Assembly: GCA_027451625.1 (NCBI GenBank)
Contig: DAIDIY010000033.1
Span: forward strand, 1 to 37,019
Direction: 5' to 3'
DNA length: 37,019 nt
Origin: Candidatus Daviesbacteria bacterium
GTDB lineage: Bacteria; Patescibacteriota; Microgenomatia; Daviesbacterales; UBA10151
Below, piece by piece: positions 1-9,816 of the stretch. A program made the translations under genes and the position numbers. A model generated the notes under the pieces. It was given only the letters and a program-made list of their open reading frames with translations. It was not told the DNA's origin and ran no database searches. The stretch's first letter is position 1. The number at the start of each line of letters is the position of its first letter.

Positions 1-89
1 AATGTCAAGATTAGGAGTCTGTATAATAATATTATCTATTTTGCTTCCTTTTAAGAATCTAAATATTTTTTTTATCCTATATCTACTTT

Positions 90-690
90 AACGAATACAC
101 TTCTATTTCGGTTTAATAATTCTTAACACATTTATACCCTCACCTACATCTTCGATTCTAATATTAACTCCTTTATCTAAAATAGGAAGTTTTTAAAATA
201 AAGGCACTAAAACATTCTGACGAAAAACAACAATCTACTGAATTGCTATGAAACGATAATGTTTTCACCAAAGTTCCATCATATCATTCTGTATTATTTT
301 TGAAATCAACCTTAAATTTCCAAAACGATCTTTTGACTTTTATGAATAACTTTTTAAACCTGAATCTAATAACCAGGCAATAGAGGTAGACATTAATCTC
401 GCGTGACTAGAATATCTTAAGATTGATCCTTTTATAATGTTCATTTGAAAAAATTCTCTGAGAAGATCCAAATCTTTATACCTAAAATCTAAAGAATAAG
501 CTCTGGCTCCCTTTTGACGGAGTTCTTTAGTGGCTAAGGACCTACCTCCCCCAATATCTATAATTACCTTACCCGAAAGATCAACAGGGAAATCTATACA
601 TGATTTTACTAAATCAAAACTTGCTGCCAATACAAATGATTGATAAGGTAAATTAGAGATATTCCAGATATTTTTTCTCTACCATAAATC
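90..690 (-). pseudogene. Degenerate class I SAM-dependent methyltransferase remnant
   Basis: The minus-strand ORF 340-630 encodes VIIDIGGG...GARAYSLDF (SAM motif I-like). A second methyltransferase-like block, DGTLVKTLSFHSNSVDCCFSSECFSAF, lies around 190-290 in another frame, followed by KLPILDKGVNIRIEDVGEGINVLRIIKPK*. In-frame stops separate the blocks. Confidence 0.55.
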
Positions 691-894
691 TATATTCAAA
701 ACCAAATTATAATTTTAAAAAAATCATAAGAGATCATCTGCTCTTTTTATTTTTACAAAAAAAACCTACTTTAGAGATAAAGTAGAAATTGCATAAACAA
801 AATATATTTTTTAATTATTCCTGAATAAAACAAAAGATTAAACTTTCTAAAACATAATCTAGGATTTATACTGAACTTATCTTATTTAAGATAT

Positions 895-2085
895 ATGTTT
901 CAAAAGCCCCATTTTCTATCAAGAGACATTTTATTAATTAGTTTTTCAGCTTTTTTTGCAGATCTTGGTTATCAAGGGGTAACAGCACTTTTCCCTCTTT
1001 TTTTAGTGATCGAGCTACATCAACCAATTTATATTTATGGTTTAATCACCGCTTTAAGTTTTGGGGCGGGTTCATTTTTTGCGTATCTTGGAGGTAAAGC
1101 CGGAGATAAATTTGATAAAAAAACAATATCAATACTAGGAAATATATTCATCCCGCTGATGTCTTTTAGCGCTTTAACTCATATGCTCTGGCTTAGCGGA
1201 GCTTTATTTATTTTTGGTTGGTGGGCTCGATATTTCCGTACTCCCTCCAGACGAGCACTTTTGGTTAATGTATCAGATCCTCAATACCGCTCGAACGTAT
1301 TTGGTTTTTTACATGCTTTAGACATAGGAGGAGGAATGGCATCAACCCTTTTTGCATTACTATTGATAATTATATTCCGTATAAATATAAGCATCATTAT
1401 TCTCTTATCCGCAATTCCTCTTATTATTTCGACTTTTCTTCTATTTTTTGTCAAAAAAGATAGACTATATATAGATAAACCTCATTTTAATCAAAATCCT
1501 CAAAAACACACAAAAAATCACCAAGATAAAATTATATTTATAGCTATTTTAATATCAGCAACTTTCTACGGATTCAGTTTTTATAATCTCGGTTTCCCTA
1601 TCCTTACAGCAGCCCTTCATAGCTATAGCTACAGCCTCGGAATCATTACTTACACTATTTATCTAGGAGTTTCTGCAATAAGCGGTTATATCTTAGGGTC
1701 AGTTAAAATAAAAGCTATTAGAGCTTTATGGATGCTTGGATATCTACCTTCTTCTTTATCATCGTTACTCATTGGGTTGTCTGTTTTACTTCATCTGGAG
1801 TATCTATCATTTTATCTATTTGTAGCTGCCTTAGGGTTCGGGATGGGAGCAGTCGAAACTTATGAACCTACAGCAATATCATATATTGTCGAGCAAGAAA
1901 AGCTCTCTATGGGAATGGGTTGGTTGAGTGTTTCAAGAAGTATTGGCCAATTTTTATCTAATCTAATTATGGGTATTCTTTTTTCATTAAGCCAATTTTA
2001 TTCTTACTTCTATGCTTTTGCTGCAGCCATTATCGCAACAATAATTTTAATGGCTGCTGATTTAGCAAACCCCGATAAAAAATAA
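895..2085 (+). CDS. MFS transporter
   Basis: 396 aa ORF with about 12 hydrophobic segments and an MFS-like loop (GGKAGDKFDKKTISILGN). Confidence 0.85.
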   Translation: MFQKPHFLSRDILLISFSAFFADLGYQGVTALFPLFLVIELHQPIYIYGLITALSFGAGSFFAYLGGKAGDKFDKKTISILGNIFIPLMSFSALTHMLWLSGALFIFGWWARYFRTPSRRALLVNVSDPQYRSNVFGFLHALDIGGGMASTLFALLLIIIFRINISIIILLSAIPLIISTFLLFFVKKDRLYIDKPHFNQNPQKHTKNHQDKIIFIAILISATFYGFSFYNLGFPILTAALHSYSYSLGIITYTIYLGVSAISGYILGSVKIKAIRALWMLGYLPSSLSSLLIGLSVLLHLEYLSFYLFVAALGFGMGAVETYEPTAISYIVEQEKLSMGMGWLSVSRSIGQFLSNLIMGILFSLSQFYSYFYAFAAAIIATIILMAADLANPDKK

Positions 2086-2363
2086 TCATAACTCAAAGCT
2101 CAGATAATATCACAATATCTTAAGCAGGTTTGCAATATTAAGCATTCTTTAAGTTTTTAATTTTATACTTCATTTATTAGTCGTCAAATCAGGTTTAAAA
2201 ACCACAAATACAAAATGACGATAATAACCCTGCTCACCTATACTGTATTATTACACCTAAGCGCGTAATAGCAGATAGGTTAGAGCAGGTATACTTTTTT
2301 AGTAAACCAAACTTTAAAAAACTGATTCTTCCACTTAAAAGTAGAAAACTTGATAATATTTCT

Positions 2364-3620
2364 TTATAAAATATGGCTTTGATCATCTTTAGGTTTAATA
2401 TTACGAAACCATAAAAAATAAAGCACAGCGTTAGCCGCCATAAAAAAACTTCCCGCAAAAAAAGGTAAATCTAAAGATCCTAGGTTTAACCAAAATCCTG
2501 AAATCGCTGGAGAAATTGCTGCTGGTAGCCGTCTAGCTACTCCACTTATTCCTGCAGCTGTTCCTCGCATGTCAGGATCAATTATTCCCATTGTATAGGA
2601 CTGTCTAATCGGCATCGCTGAAAGAGAAGATGCCATTCTCAAAATAACAAAGGTTGCCGCAATTGGATATGTTGGTGCAAAAGCAAGAGAGAGTGTAAAA
2701 AACGCTCCTAAAATTCTGGATGCTGAGATAATATTTACATCTCCAAAACATCGCGCCAGATAAACTACCCAGACAGATGAAAAAGATGTTAAAAGTAGGC
2801 TTAAGCCAATAACGGGTCCGATTTCAGCTGGAGAAGCTCCGAACCTTAAATACAGCCAGTAAGGAAGTATTCCGCTTATAAACCCCAAACCGAAACCATT
2901 TAATACTCCGGCTGTAGCAATCTTCCAAATCCGTTTATAATTAAAAGATCTCTTTTCACTTTCTTCTATTGTTTTCTCCTTCTTATCTTTAGGATTCTCG
3001 GTTATTGGAATCAAGATAATAAGAGTCAGGATACCTATTAAAGATATCCCCATAAAAAATGGTTTATAGGAATTAACTAATGAGAGATGGAAGGTTACTC
3101 GTATAGCCTCCGGAGCTGCAGCAAAAAAAGCTCCTAGTGAGGTTGAAAAAGTACCTACTATGCTATTTATAGTAAATACTTTAGGTCGATTTGTAATATT
3201 GGTCTTTTCTGATATTAATGCTGTTTCTGCTGGAGCAAAAGGCCCTGCTTGTCCTCCAGCTCCGCCGCTTCGACCAATTCCTCCGAGAGCACTTATAAAA
3301 ATAAGAACAAGTGGAAGTGTAGTTATACTAAAAATAACTCCAGAGATTGCCAACAATATAGAATATGCAAGGAGGAAAGGTTTCCTTCCCACTCGGTCAC
3401 TTAAAACACCTGTTACTAAAGTAAGAACCGCACTTGCTGCACTTCCTATACCCAAGGTTATTCCTATAAGCCAAGCAGAAAATCCAATTTGGCTCAAATA
3501 AATTGCAAAGATTACAATAATATACCCTTGACTAAAACTTCTTAGTCCTCTACTCAAAACAAGTCGTTTTAAATCTTTTGTGGGTAGCCACTTTTCCAAA
3601 AAGGGTACAGGTATTTCCAT
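2364..3620 (-). CDS. MFS transporter
   Basis: 418 aa polytopic ORF with the MFS motif A-like loop GVLSDRVGRKPFLLAYS. Confidence 0.88.
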   Translation of the reverse strand: MEIPVPFLEKWLPTKDLKRLVLSRGLRSFSQGYIIVIFAIYLSQIGFSAWLIGITLGIGSAASAVLTLVTGVLSDRVGRKPFLLAYSILLAISGVIFSITTLPLVLIFISALGGIGRSGGAGGQAGPFAPAETALISEKTNITNRPKVFTINSIVGTFSTSLGAFFAAAPEAIRVTFHLSLVNSYKPFFMGISLIGILTLIILIPITENPKDKKEKTIEESEKRSFNYKRIWKIATAGVLNGFGLGFISGILPYWLYLRFGASPAEIGPVIGLSLLLTSFSSVWVVYLARCFGDVNIISASRILGAFFTLSLAFAPTYPIAATFVILRMASSLSAMPIRQSYTMGIIDPDMRGTAAGISGVARRLPAAISPAISGFWLNLGSLDLPFFAGSFFMAANAVLYFLWFRNIKPKDDQSHIL

Positions 3621-3813
3621 ATTTTTAATTAAACAGAATCTTATTCTACCCGCTTTAGATTCTTTTTTTAAGTAGCTTCATAATAATATTAATTATTTAC
3701 AAAATACTCCCTCATAGTTAAACAACAGCAAGGGATGCTATATACTAATCTTTAAGAATAATTATTTAGCTTAAGACATCTAAAATTTACAGATCTTATC
3801 TAAATTCAAAAAC

Positions 3814-4644
3814 ATGAACAACTCATTCCTTATTAGCTGGATTAACAACTCATTAAGCTATTTCCAAATAATTTATCCTTGGATTCTGGTTGGGATAGTA
3901 ATCTCTATTATTTTAAAAAAATATCTTAGTCAAAACATAGTGCGGAAATTTTTAGGAAAATCTGACGTATTATCTATTCTGATAGCAGAAATTATCGGAG
4001 CACTATCTCCTGTTAGTATTATTGCACTGCTTCCTTTGGCTCCAACAATACTTTCCGATGGTGCAAGCCCAACTACTCTGATAGCATTTTTACTCTCAGC
4101 TCGTGCATATAATCCAGAAGCTTTGCCTATCTCAATAAGTCTCTTAGGTTTAAAAATTACTTTTTTTAATCTTTTAATTACTTTTTTGGGTATTACAATT
4201 TGTTCTGTAATCCTCAAAAGAGGTCATTTGCGTATTAAATCTAATATTAATAAAGAATCTAGTTTTTTGATGCAAATTATCTCTTTTATCGGTTATATCC
4301 TTGTTGGTATTATCATCGCCGGATTGCTAGTTAGTATAATGTCTCCCAATATAATATCCCAATATGGCGGCCAGAGTATATTGTCAATCCCCTTCACAAT
4401 ACTTTTTGGATTTTTGGTTTACCTCGGATTTGTAGGTTATTTTCCAATAGCAAAATCGTTTTTGGATTTAGGCGTATCTCATGCAGCAGTCATTACATTC
4501 CTAAATTCAGCCAATATAATAAATCTTACATTTTTACTGATGTTTATCCCTATTATCGGTAAAAAGAATTCAATAAGAATATTTACTGTATATTTTTTAA
4601 TTGTTCTTATATCAGGCATAGTCCTTTATATAGCTCATATCTAG
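3814..4644 (+). CDS. Predicted permease, ArsP_1/UPF0718 (DUF318)-like
   Basis: 276 aa polytopic ORF with internally repeated GALSPVSIIALLPLAPTIL...SARAYNPEALPIS and GYFPIAKSFLDLGVSHAAVITFLNSANIINLTFL blocks. Confidence 0.6.
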   Translation: MNNSFLISWINNSLSYFQIIYPWILVGIVISIILKKYLSQNIVRKFLGKSDVLSILIAEIIGALSPVSIIALLPLAPTILSDGASPTTLIAFLLSARAYNPEALPISISLLGLKITFFNLLITFLGITICSVILKRGHLRIKSNINKESSFLMQIISFIGYILVGIIIAGLLVSIMSPNIISQYGGQSILSIPFTILFGFLVYLGFVGYFPIAKSFLDLGVSHAAVITFLNSANIINLTFLLMFIPIIGKKNSIRIFTVYFLIVLISGIVLYIAHI

Positions 4645-4732
4645 CGATTTATTTAATCTTATTTTCAATAAAGATTGTTTGGGTATTGATATATAGAATA
4701 AGCTATGTGATATTAATATTAGTAAAATTTAT

Positions 4733-7027
4733 ATGAAGGGATTCATGCAAGTTTTGATTGTAGTCCTTTCTTTAATAGGCATCACTGCTGCTGTTTATCT
4801 AGTTCAACAAAAAACCCACTTTCTTTCTCAAGCTTATTCTGGAGATCAAATGCTCCAAATGTTTTCTAATGTAACTAACCCTTCCTTGGCAAATTCTCAA
4901 ACTAAAACATTCAACTTTTCATCTACCTCTCCTAATAATGTAATAAACGCTACTTCCCAATCTATTCCTTCTTCATCTCAAAATCCAGGATCGTCAATAG
5001 TTCTTGGCAATAACAATAGTCCATCGACTTCAGAATCATATAACCAAAACATGATAAACGGGAGCCGTTTTACTACAAACTCAGGCCAAAGTTATGCACA
5101 GTCAATAAGTGTCTATCTTGCCAATTATGATGGTGCCTCTCCACAGATACAGATGGCAATATACACAGATATAAATGGTTCTCCTGGAAGGCTTATTTGG
5201 AACTCTTCAGATATAATAGGAAACCATAAAGGGTGGATTAGTGTATCTCTCCCCTCAATTCCGTTATATCCAAATACCGCTTATTGGTTGATGTTTAATA
5301 CTCATGGCAAAGCTGCAATAGCAGAAGTTAATCCTGGACAAGGAATCTCGTGGAATTCAAACTCTGTAAAATACGGCGATTGGCCTCCAGTTCTAAGTTC
5401 AGGTACTTTGAGCCATAAAGAATATTTTATTTATCTTAGTCTATCCCCAAGTCCTAACCTTATTACACCGACAACAAATCCCTCAGCCACTCTTATTCCT
5501 ACATATTCTGCGACTCCGATAACATCTCCTACCTCTATACCAACTCCTGCACCTACAACACCAATATATCCAACAATTTCTAATTTAATATTAGGCTTTA
5601 AAGGAACTCCAGCAGTAACTGATACCGGAGACTTAAACTCACTGGATGGAGGTGAATTTACAACGGGGAGTCAAGGAGGACCAGCTACTTCAATGAGTAT
5701 ATACATAAACCAAGTTGACAGTACGAATCCCGGAGTCCAATTAGGTATCTACACAGATTATTACGGTAAACCTCAAAATTTACTTTGGCACTCAAGCACT
5801 TTTAATGCTATCCAGGGATGGAATACAGTTCCTATTAGTCAATCTGTAAATCTTTCCGCTAATACTTCTTACTGGCTGCTATTTAATGTAAATGGTGCTG
5901 GAACTGAAGGTGGATGGGATGCAAATTCAGGTAATGGCTGGTACTCAGGTAATAGTAATGTTTCATTTGGGACATGGAGTAATTCAATTAGTTATAGTGG
6001 AAATACAGACTCTCAACTCTATGCAATTTATGTAACATACTCATCTACAAACACATCACCATCCCCAACTATTTCTTCTAATTCTAGCCAATCAAGTTTT
6101 GTAAGCAATTGTAATGGGCAATTTTGTATTAATGGAGTGAATAAAAAATTTGTTGGGGTAAATTTTTATGGATTGTTGGGAAATTGCGGACCTAGTGCTA
6201 ATAGTAATTACGATTCTGTGATGCAGACATTAAGCCAGGCCGGAGTTACATTGGTTCGTTTTTGGCTATTCCAACCCATGGGGAGATCTGTTTCAGATCT
6301 TCAGAACGCGCTTGATGCTGCTCAAAATCACGGAATATATCTTTTGCCTGTTTTTGCTAACCAATGGGCCGATTGTGATGGATCTCAAAAAGATGACAGC
6401 TGGTATGGTGGAGGATATACTGCAAATTATAAGCCGTATGTTTTAAATATAGTTCAACAGTTCAAAAACAATCCAGCTGTTTTTGGCTGGATGCTAATGA
6501 ATGAGGCAGAGGACGGAACTAATCCCAACAATCTATATAACTTCACTCAAGATATGGCTGATTCTATAAGACAGGTTGATCAAAACCATCTTGTAACTCT
6601 TGGTACCATAGGAAGAGGACAGGGAGGAACTTTAGTCTCAACAGGAGATTATGCAAATTTGTACAACATACCAAATATCGGTTTCGTAGAAGCACATGAT
6701 TATGATAGTTTTGATATTGCTTACCCTGATGTACCTTCAGGGGATGGAATTGCTTCCGATGTTCAAGTAGCTCACGACATAGGAAAGCCAATGTTGATCG
6801 GTGAAGAAGGGATGTCATCAACCAATGCTAAGTGTAATAATGGTAATCAAGCTTGGTCTAACAGACCTGCTTACACTCAAAATAAAATTAGCCAAGCATT
6901 CCAACACGGTGTATCAGCCTACATTCTTTGGATGTTCGACTTAAATGGAGGTGGAGATGGATGTGAATTTTCTCCCGGTGATCCTTTAATGAATGTTTTA
7001 AAGACATGCTCTATTGGTTCCTGTTAA
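4733..7027 (+). CDS. Secreted multimodular glycoside hydrolase: two N-terminal beta-sandwich-like repeats, Thr/Pro linker, GH5-like catalytic domain
   Basis: N-terminal signal/anchor helix; two similar modules (about residues 90-240 and 285-440); TPTTNPSATLIPT... linker; C-terminal domain with VRFWLF, GWMLMNEAEDG (acid/base-type NE) and PMLIGEEGMSS (nucleophile-type E). Confidence 0.75.
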   Translation: MKGFMQVLIVVLSLIGITAAVYLVQQKTHFLSQAYSGDQMLQMFSNVTNPSLANSQTKTFNFSSTSPNNVINATSQSIPSSSQNPGSSIVLGNNNSPSTSESYNQNMINGSRFTTNSGQSYAQSISVYLANYDGASPQIQMAIYTDINGSPGRLIWNSSDIIGNHKGWISVSLPSIPLYPNTAYWLMFNTHGKAAIAEVNPGQGISWNSNSVKYGDWPPVLSSGTLSHKEYFIYLSLSPSPNLITPTTNPSATLIPTYSATPITSPTSIPTPAPTTPIYPTISNLILGFKGTPAVTDTGDLNSLDGGEFTTGSQGGPATSMSIYINQVDSTNPGVQLGIYTDYYGKPQNLLWHSSTFNAIQGWNTVPISQSVNLSANTSYWLLFNVNGAGTEGGWDANSGNGWYSGNSNVSFGTWSNSISYSGNTDSQLYAIYVTYSSTNTSPSPTISSNSSQSSFVSNCNGQFCINGVNKKFVGVNFYGLLGNCGPSANSNYDSVMQTLSQAGVTLVRFWLFQPMGRSVSDLQNALDAAQNHGIYLLPVFANQWADCDGSQKDDSWYGGGYTANYKPYVLNIVQQFKNNPAVFGWMLMNEAEDGTNPNNLYNFTQDMADSIRQVDQNHLVTLGTIGRGQGGTLVSTGDYANLYNIPNIGFVEAHDYDSFDIAYPDVPSGDGIASDVQVAHDIGKPMLIGEEGMSSTNAKCNNGNQAWSNRPAYTQNKISQAFQHGVSAYILWMFDLNGGGDGCEFSPGDPLMNVLKTCSIGSC

Positions 7028-7082
7028 TAGGAGCATACGGATACATTGACTAATTTTAATCATTGGTCCAATATATAAATTA

Positions 7083-7274
7083 ATGAAGAAAAAAATGATC
7101 AGTTATTTCAGTAAGCATGTTCTTTTTAATTCAATTACCCACCTTTTAGCTGGAATAGGAATCGGAATATTACTCGATTCACCTTTATTTTTTCCTCATC
7201 CAGTAAGATGGGCTCTTCTTTTTATAATAGCTGCCTTACTCTGTCATATCTATGCTCTAAAAGCTAAAAGATAA
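7083..7274 (+). CDS. Small membrane protein of unknown function
   Basis: 63 aa ORF with two predicted TM helices, in the intergenic space of neighbouring same-strand genes. Confidence 0.5.
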   Translation: MKKKMISYFSKHVLFNSITHLLAGIGIGILLDSPLFFPHPVRWALLFIIAALLCHIYALKAKR

Positions 7275-7307
7275 ATTATTTTACGCTCATCAATTAGTAT
7301 TTATACG

Positions 7308-7313
7308 CTATAA
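7308..7313 (+). promoter_or_regulatory. Putative -10 element (TATAAT) upstream of the NicO gene
   Basis: Perfect TATAAT in the intergenic region; no clear -35. Confidence 0.35.
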
Positions 7314-7354
7314 TCTATTAGTTCATACATTCGAATTATATCTAAATTTTAAGA

Positions 7355-7383
7355 TAGCTTTAGGTAAAAGCTAAATTTTTTTT
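7355..7383 (+). terminator. Terminator-like hairpin (TAGCTTT-AGGTA-AAAGCTA) plus an 8-T run, ending 2 nt before the next start codon
   Basis: 7-bp perfect stem 7355-7361/7367-7373, T-run 7376-7383, ATG at 7386. Confidence 0.5.
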
Positions 7384-7385
7384 AT

Positions 7386-8996
7386 ATGGTAAAGAGATTA
7401 TTCTTTTTGGTGATTTACATAATACCTGTATTTCTTTTAATACTAATTTATCCTAGAAGCGTTTTTGCTGATTTAACTGGACAACCTCCTTATTTAAAAA
7501 TAGATAATAAATACTCATTAATCTACACAGTTCCATTAGAATCCCTTCCTTTTAATGACTTTAAACTCCCTCAAAATAATGCTCCTACAAGCTATTTAGT
7601 CAGTCAACCTATCCATTTTCAGTTAGATAAAGGGTTTTTAGCATACAGTTTAAGCCAAAAGGATTTACAGAATGCGCAATTTATTTGGGGTTTTGGTGAT
7701 GGCACAAAGTCTACCGGAATGGATATTTGGCATATATACCCAAAACCTGGATCTTACATAATAACTTTGCAGATAAAAAATACTACTGATTATATCAACC
7801 CAGATCCTACTAAACCTTTCGGTTCAGTTTTGATTAACATACTTCCCTATCCTAATTATCGACTTCCGAAGGCGATAATTAAAGTTAATAATGAAGAGGT
7901 TCAAAATCCATTATTAGATACATTACAATTAAATTTTGGCCATAGAATATATTTCGATGGTACCGAATCAGAATCTGGATCAGCTCCAATTATCTCTTAT
8001 TTTTGGGACTTTGGAGATACTACATCCTCTGAGAAGAAGATTGTATCTCATCTTTTCGATAAAACTTCATCTAACACTTTTCCTATTCTTCGGGTAAAAG
8101 ATAGTAACGGATTTATCTCTGATAGTTATGTTGAAGTCGATAACAGTTTAATTACCTCAGGGATAAACTTAAATCAAGCTGTTAAATCAGGAATTAGTAA
8201 TTCTGCTAATAACTTATCTGCCAAAAATCCTTTATTTTCACTCTCTTCAAGTCTGAATAACTTTGTCAGGAGGCTCTCATTACAGATTTATAAAAACGGA
8301 ATTATTAATTACAAGTTATTAACTTTCGTATTATTCTTTACATTTCTAGCAGGCGGTGTACATGCGTTAACCCCAGGTCATGGAAAAAGTTTGATGGCAA
8401 CATTCTTAGTGGGGAGTGGAAGGAGTAAGATTATTGATATTTTGGTAATTGCATTATCAATTACCCTGGCTCATACAGCAACTATCTATATCTTAGGGTT
8501 AATCTTTTTAATCATTAACACTCATTTCCCTATAAACCAAATCGTGCCGTATTTTAACAAAGCAAGCGCTTTTTTAGTAGCACTCATCGCTTTAACCCTA
8601 ATTCTTAGAGGCTATAAAAGTTACAGGCATAAACTGCTTCATGACCACAATCACGCACATTCCCATCAGCATAGCCATATGATGGATAATAATAGAAAAA
8701 ATCGGATTAAATCATTAATTTTTGCTGGATTTAGCGGAGGTCTTGTTCCCTGTCTTGATGCTCTTGCTTTATTAATACTTTCAGTTACGATCAACCAAAT
8801 TTTATTCGGGCTATTACTAGTCTTCATTTTTAGCCTGGGGTTGGCTGTGTCAATTATTTGTTTAGGGTTAATGCTGATCATAACCAAAAACAAGCTGAAT
8901 ATCGAACAAAGGTTTGGAACTAAAGCTGAGATTTATGGACCAATTATTGCTGGAGCAATAATTTTGATAATTTCTCTCAATATGTTTCTAGGTTAA
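7386..8996 (+). CDS. PKD-domain / NicO (RcnA-like) nickel-cobalt transporter fusion
   Basis: Signal peptide; PKD motifs FIWGFGDGTKST...PGSYIITLQI and SYFWDFGDTTSS; C-terminal membrane domain with LTPGHGKSLMATFLVG and LAHTATIYILG; His-rich loop HDHNHAHSHQHSH. Confidence 0.8.
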   Translation: MVKRLFFLVIYIIPVFLLILIYPRSVFADLTGQPPYLKIDNKYSLIYTVPLESLPFNDFKLPQNNAPTSYLVSQPIHFQLDKGFLAYSLSQKDLQNAQFIWGFGDGTKSTGMDIWHIYPKPGSYIITLQIKNTTDYINPDPTKPFGSVLINILPYPNYRLPKAIIKVNNEEVQNPLLDTLQLNFGHRIYFDGTESESGSAPIISYFWDFGDTTSSEKKIVSHLFDKTSSNTFPILRVKDSNGFISDSYVEVDNSLITSGINLNQAVKSGISNSANNLSAKNPLFSLSSSLNNFVRRLSLQIYKNGIINYKLLTFVLFFTFLAGGVHALTPGHGKSLMATFLVGSGRSKIIDILVIALSITLAHTATIYILGLIFLIINTHFPINQIVPYFNKASAFLVALIALTLILRGYKSYRHKLLHDHNHAHSHQHSHMMDNNRKNRIKSLIFAGFSGGLVPCLDALALLILSVTINQILFGLLLVFIFSLGLAVSIICLGLMLIITKNKLNIEQRFGTKAEIYGPIIAGAIILIISLNMFLG

Positions 8997-9067
8997 CAAG
9001 AAGACCACATTGAATCGATATATTTATACATGATCTCTTTGTTTACAAATAATTTAAAAGACAACTG

Positions 9068-9096
9068 TTGTAATTTTGACAATTTTTAGTTATAAC
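9068..9096 (+). promoter_or_regulatory. Putative promoter of the SOD gene: TTGTAA-17-TATAAC, -10 ends 7 nt before the ATG
   Basis: -35 at 9068-9073, -10 at 9091-9096, start codon 9104. Confidence 0.45.
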
Positions 9097-9103
9097 TAAA
9101 AAT

Positions 9104-9709
9104 ATGTTTACTCTACCTAATCTTCCTTATGCGTATGATGCACTCGAACCATACTTAGACTCCGAAACAATGCATCTGCATCATGACAAACATCATGCTG
9201 CCTATATTAAAAATTTAAACGATGCTCTGACCGGACATGATGAATTATTAAATATGGATATTAATGATCTGTTAAAAAATTTAGATACCATTCCTGAAGA
9301 AGTAAAAACTAAAGTTCGGAATAACGGCGGAGGTCATGCTAACCATAGCCTTTTTTGGCGGCTTTTAATGCCTAATGGTGGAAGAGAACCTAATGGGGAA
9401 GTTGCAGAGATGATCAATAGTAATTTTGGTAGCTTTAATGATTTTAAGGACAAATTTAGCAAAGCTGCTTTGGGAATATTCGGTAGCGGCTGGGCTTGGG
9501 TAATAAAAAAGGATGGAAAGTTTATTATTTCTACCACTCCCAATCAAGATTCTCCCATAATGGAAGGATTACAACCTATTTTAGGTCTGGATGTATGGGA
9601 ACATGCTTATTATTTAAAATATAATAACCGACGCAATGAATATATTGAGAATTGGTGGAATGTAATCAATTGGGAGGAAGTCAAAAACCAGTTAATTCAC
9701 TCTTCTTAA
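9104..9709 (+). CDS. sodA: Superoxide dismutase, Fe/Mn family
   Basis: 201 aa with [36 protein letters not shown] and the metal-binding signature [11 protein letters not shown]. Confidence 0.95.
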   Translation: MFTLPNLPYAYDALEPYLDSETMHLHHDKHHAAYIKNLNDALTGHDELLNMDINDLLKNLDTIPEEVKTKVRNNGGGHANHSLFWRLLMPNGGREPNGEVAEMINSNFGSFNDFKDKFSKAALGIFGSGWAWVIKKDGKFIISTTPNQDSPIMEGLQPILGLDVWEHAYYLKYNNRRNEYIENWWNVINWEEVKNQLIHSS

Positions 9710-9779
9710 AAACTTCTTACAGACAGACGACTCTAGATTACCTGATTGTAATAAAACTGTAATAACGCTTGGATAGCTA

Positions 9780-9808
9780 TTGAGCATAAAATAGACCCTT
9801 GCTATACT
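9780..9808 (+). promoter_or_regulatory. Putative extended -10 promoter: TTGAGC-17-(TGC)TATACT
   Basis: -35 at 9780-9785, 17-nt spacer, -10 at 9803-9808 preceded by TGC; ATG of the response regulator is 8 nt downstream at 9817. Confidence 0.65.
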
Positions 9809-9816
9809 TTCTTCCG

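Noticed and set aside
2234-2458. 74-aa minus-strand ORF
   Set aside because: Overlaps the 3' end of the MFS gene in another frame; no family features.
3160-4217. Antisense ORFs 3160-3501 and 3930-4217
   Set aside because: Lie opposite clear transporter genes; no independent support.
9799-9816. TTG-initiated N-terminal extension (MLYFLP) of the response regulator
   Set aside because: The extension overlaps the candidate -10 element; the receiver domain starts naturally at ATG 9817.
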